Below are positions 60,574-64,000 of a DNA stretch of 64,000 bases, piece by piece (positions within the stretch are counted from its first letter, which is position 1; every line of letters begins with the position of its first letter). Position numbers and translations under genes: made by a program. The stretch comes from Hypsibius dujardini. Its lineage: Eukaryota > Tardigrada > Eutardigrada > Parachela > Hypsibiidae. Location of the stretch: contig LRSR01008821.1 in assembly GCA_001579985.1 (NCBI GenBank), positions 81,667 to 145,666 of the forward strand. The letters run 5' to 3'. The notes below the pieces were generated by a model, which was not told where the DNA came from, did not search any database, and saw only the letters and a program-made list of their open reading frames with translations.

Positions 60574-61335
60574 TTACGTGCAGCAAAACATATTCCCCAC
60601 AGCCTTGCATGTTTTCCCAGTAGCCAGACCGGTTCTGCATACAGGGTCATTCGTAGCCGGAGGAATTGGTTTGGTGCATGGAGTAAAGCCTTTGCTTCTG
60701 CAAGTATCTGCCGCCGGAATGGTAGGGACGCAGCAAAACAGTCCAGTTGCCGCGTTGTAGAGATAAGACTTAAGAAAGTCTACTTTGCCACATTTTCCTA
60801 TTGCTCCAGACGCTGTGAAGCACTGCGATGCGTCAGCGGCTGTGCAGGACGAAGACCCGCGATTTTCGCAGGTTGAATCTTGTAGTACGGTAGGGACTGG
60901 CTTTGTAGTAGGCAGCGCTGTAAACAAGTTGTCGTGTATGGGTAATAGCTGCCGATCAAATGGAACGTTGTAACTCATCCGTCACTTACAATACGGTGGC
61001 TGCGCCTGTGTAACACCTGCCACAGTTTTTCCTGCGACTCGCGAATCAACTTTTTTTTTATCTGAGAGGGGCACCCGTTTTCCTTTTAGACCTGGGTAAA
61101 GAAACGTTACTTGTAAGAATATTATCATTTAAAACCCTTAATGTTTTTACTTACCTGCAGACATGTCGTGAGAGTCTAGACTCTTCCTCTTAATTGCCGC
61201 AACTCTTTGACCATTTTTAGCTATGACCCTTGAATCTCTTGATTGCCGTTCATCGACGGCAAGAGAAAAAACAACGAAACACACAATCACCAAACACAGA
61301 CTACTTAAAGGTGAAGAAGACAAGTAACCCATCAT
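60574..61335 (-). CDS. Secreted protein with a duplicated six-Cys unit
   Basis: The exons on the minus strand are 61335-61155, 61091-60990 and 60917-60574 (introns 63 and 72 nt; phases 1 and 1). They give 208 residues. The signal peptide lies in residues 1-27 (LCLVIVCFVVFSLAV). A basic linker follows (KNGQRVAAIKRKS, GLKGKRVPLSDKKK). The C-terminal half holds two units of the pattern C-x7-C-x(7-12)-C-x9-C-x(7-18)-C-C: CENRGSSSC...GLFCC and CRSKGFTPC...NMFCC. The GTAAGC at the stop codon could act as a donor, so a short fourth exon is possible. The unit is not a domain I can name. Paired basic residues before the Cys region suggest propeptide processing. Confidence 0.7.
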
Positions 61336-62680
61336 TGATGTTTCACTTGAGCACGTTAAAGTTATACAAATTTAGAAACTTATGAATGACAAACTGAAAC
61401 AAATTGTGTGACCATTAATATACCAATCTAAACAACTCGATACACAGGTGTGATTGGTCGTGGCTATTAGCCATCTTGGCATTTGTTAATTTTGGATGCG
61501 TGTCGCTAGGATTTACAGTTTGCGTAATACCTTGGCGAGACAATTGCCAAGGCCTCCCTTGAAGCACGCCTCCCTTGAATTGCACACCGGTGGCTTATTT
61601 CGGGTAATAAGTATTTGGACTCAGGCCTGATGAAACCAGCGCTCTTAGTAGGTTGGAAACAGCAGTGAATTACAATATCATACTATTTGGTTATAAAATA
61701 AACGACATGATTTAGAAAGTATTATCGTACGGACCATGTTATTAACCCGTTGAATTAGCAACTACCTGTCACGCCCACAATTTTTTTGAGGAATTTTAAT
61801 CACATCTGTTCTCTATCGATATCAAATAACGTAGAAAAAAAATTAAATGCAAACTGTGATATGCTTTTCTTCAAAAATTAAGGTGACCTTCAAAGTAGTT
61901 TCGCATTCCACAGTTAATCCGTAGATCGGGGTGGTTAATTGTTCAGATCAATTACAATGTTGTACTTTTATTTCGTGGTTACTCTAAAACAGATCCATAA
62001 GACTTTCTTCGGCCTGCTGTAAAATGCGGAGCTCTTCAAAGCTAAACATGGGCTTTCAAAAATGTTAGAATGCCGATTTTTGAACAAAAAAAGCATTTGG
62101 AGTTTGGCATAATAAATGTGGACGTATACGAATAGGTTCATTGCGAGCGAATTTTGTGAATTAGACTTCACCTCTCACAACGTAAAAAATCATGATATGA
62201 CCTTCCGGTGAACTCAAGTCATCCCACATTTTGCTAATTTGTCTCAATATACATTTGTGATGGAAACAGCTCCATCCCTAAATATTTTTTTGGAGCATTT
62301 GAAAATGTTAGGTTGGATACCGGCCGGTGTCAGCAAAATAAAAAAACAATATTACCACTAGGGTTGGGTTTACATGGGATGGGACGTCCCATTTCGTATT
62401 CCACCAGCCTACTACGGGATGAGAAATGGGATGTATCGATAGGCTAGAACATGATTGAACGCTCTGCTCATCTCCGGTTTAGGCAAGTTACTGGACGACT
62501 TTGCGACGCGGGTAACCGTTGCATTGCGGTTTGGGGTGTTATTTATTTACTTCATAAATGCACATGCGGCAAACAAATCGATGAAGACGGTCACAACAGA
62601 ATTTATTGCAAGTTCAACTAGCGTCACTAAAGCCGCCACTCTTTGTTGAACAACGTATGCTGACTTAACATCATCATTAT
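61336..62680. other. No gene seen
   Basis: AT-rich. A short partial palindrome GGGATGGGACGTCCCAT lies near 62375. No supported gene. Confidence 0.35.
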
Positions 62681-62682
62681 TT

Positions 62683-62735
62683 GCCTGTCTGTTTGTTTGT
62701 CTGTCTGTCTGTTTGTCTGGCTGTCTGAGCTATGC
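62683..62735. repeat. CTGT microsatellite
   Basis: Tandem CTGT/TTGT units, the complement of the GACA family at 55.6 kb. Confidence 0.85.
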
Positions 62736-62789
62736 GCAGCTTAAACCGACTTAAACCGCAGCGACTAAACCGTACAAGCTCGGGCGGTT

Positions 62790-64000
62790 ACAAATCTTTT
62801 TTGTGTGGCTCCGTTTCACGTTCTCCAAAGCTGGAAGCCGGACCCGTGGTATTCCTTTTCGATCTCTGTAGATGGCTTTTGTGTCGGGTTCTTTTTGTTT
62901 TGTTTGCGACGCCTCGGACAAATGGCCGCCAGTATCCGACTTGGCCCACACGTGATGAGGATGCTCGAAGCGCAACCCACAAAAAATACCATTGATATAA
63001 AAGATGTTCTCTATCCAGTAAAAATTTCCTCTTTTTCCCCAATAACGTCCGGTACATTGTTCTTTTGAGCCACGTCCTTGCTTGTTCCCCGTAAAGCTTC
63101 AGACAGCGAAGATTGACCAGATGTCTGCATGACGGCTGACAGCTCTCCAAACAAATCTAGGAAACTGTTATCGCTTTTCTCCTGAAAGTTGTCAATCCCT
63201 TCTGCAGTTCGATCTTCCGTGATATCGAATATGGCCACAAGATGATCATGGGAGACTTGAATTGTTTCTCGTGCCTCTCTCCAGTCTTGTCGTTGAATGT
63301 CGTATTCAAATGTTTTCTCCCCAATCTGCGTGAAATGTCCGTCATGTAAGCATGGAAAGAAGTTACGGATTATGATGTATCCGTCCAGACTGAGAGATCC
63401 ATTTCACACTGTCGGTTCTATTCCGCACTCCGTTCGTTTTGCTCCGACCGTAACGTTCACTGCCTCGCACTGATATATGAGAGCCATTGCTCCATGTGCG
63501 ACCAAGCTGTGACACTGGTCAAAACCAATTAGTTGAGCTGCGCGGACGCCTGACTGTTTCGCGAGAACGTTAATTAGAACCGCCCGATTTTGCCGTGCCT
63601 GACAATCCAGATGATGAATCCCTTCGTTTGGAAGATTAGAAATTATGATTTGATGGTCGCTAACATACTGTTGGTGACTCAACATGAGCTCCATTGGAAT
63701 CTCTTTTGTCTTTGCATATTTGGTTTTGATATTTGAAGTGTCATACGCGCGAGGAATTTCGAAGTGTGGTTTGAGACCCCCAATTTTTACTTTGGTTTGT
63801 TTACGGTCTCGGCTTGTTGTTGCAGAACATACGCTCCTGGCGGCACCCAATTCGAGTTTGGTTTGTGTACTGGTGCAGGTCGTGTGCTTATCTGTTTCTT
63901 CCGTGCGGTCTCCTGCCGTGTTAGCTCTTCCCTCCGGAGTTGATTTGCGTAATTGCGACTTTGTTGTAATCGTTGTTGCTCAAAATCGTTCCACCGCGAC
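62790..64000 (-). pseudogene. Envelope-like viral/retroelement glycoprotein relic (runs off window)
   Basis: A single minus-strand frame can be followed from near the window edge to about 62790 without a frameshift but with in-frame stops (among them one ending at 63404 and one near 63012). The order is: a long hydrophilic ectodomain with spaced Cys; a conserved-looking ECGIEP block; LSLDGY and a FFPC segment; a hydrophobic membrane segment (about 62995-62930); and a basic RRRKQNKK cytoplasmic tail. This is the architecture of a type I membrane envelope glycoprotein as carried by some errantivirus-like or other env-bearing retroelements. The exact family is not identified, and no pol gene of the same element is visible in the window. 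Because of the stops it cannot encode a full product as it stands. Confidence 0.45.

Noticed and set aside
1-64000. CRISPR array, operon or prokaryotic features
   Set aside because: No regularly spaced direct repeats with unique spacers, no ribosome-binding sites; genes have spliceosomal introns.

Overview
This window is nuclear DNA from a small-intron eukaryote, most likely an invertebrate animal. The host genes are split by short spliceosomal introns (53-107 nt is common, with GTAAGT/GTGAGT-like donors and TTTCAG/TTTACAG-like acceptors), carry TATA boxes, and sit among many decayed animal-type transposons (mariner, hAT, MULE, Merlin, Ty3/gypsy, LTR relics and a non-LTR reverse transcriptase). 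I cannot place the phylum. There are no operons, ribosome-binding sites, rRNAs or CRISPR arrays, and I recognised no tRNA.

Most of the host genes that can be supported encode secreted proteins. Gene A (1018-1891, +) and the paralogues C (27340-28963, -) and D (42011-44206, -), plus a decayed third copy (40448-41030, -), share an exon-encoded extracellular module. The module lies on exons that start and end in phase 0, and these are otherwise Cys-rich proteins of no family I recognise. A second family is a set of short basic secreted peptides, each with one intron, with a conserved GKKQLNPH...ASVTGTATPG...LPTQKPFR tail. Five loci exist: two intact genes (49283-49631 and 58680-59018, +) and three pseudogenes (35477-35843 and 37736-38084, -; 51678-51775, +). 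Further host candidates are an 80-residue secreted peptide (10019-10261, -), a 208-residue protein with a duplicated six-Cys unit (60574-61335, -), a 65-residue three-exon gene (53843-54573, -) and an unresolved two-exon locus (52152-52710, -).

Layout: 1-9 kb holds a dispersed repeat, gene A, a long gene-poor stretch, and a MULE transposase fragment split by a hAT-type MITE with a perfect 8-bp target duplication. 10-17 kb holds the 80-aa peptide gene, an internally deleted mariner copy and a decayed hAT element. 17-27 kb is a nest of transposons: gypsy pol split by a 2.3-kb insertion, a second gypsy integrase piece, two solo LTRs in opposite orientation, and a near-complete mariner inside one of them. 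27-33 kb holds gene C, a MITE and a Merlin element. 35-45 kb holds two peptide pseudogenes and the tandemly duplicated C/D gene region. 45.9-47.4 kb is a non-LTR retrotransposon relic. 49-62 kb holds the peptide family, the small host genes, a foldback element with a GACA array and the Cys-repeat gene. 62.8-64 kb is an envelope-like glycoprotein relic running off the end.

The most novel material is the two secreted families. Both show birth-and-death evolution: duplication, inversion, partial copies, stop codons and frameshifts beside intact members. This is what one sees in fast-evolving extracellular effector, defence or matrix gene families, but no function can be assigned from sequence alone.
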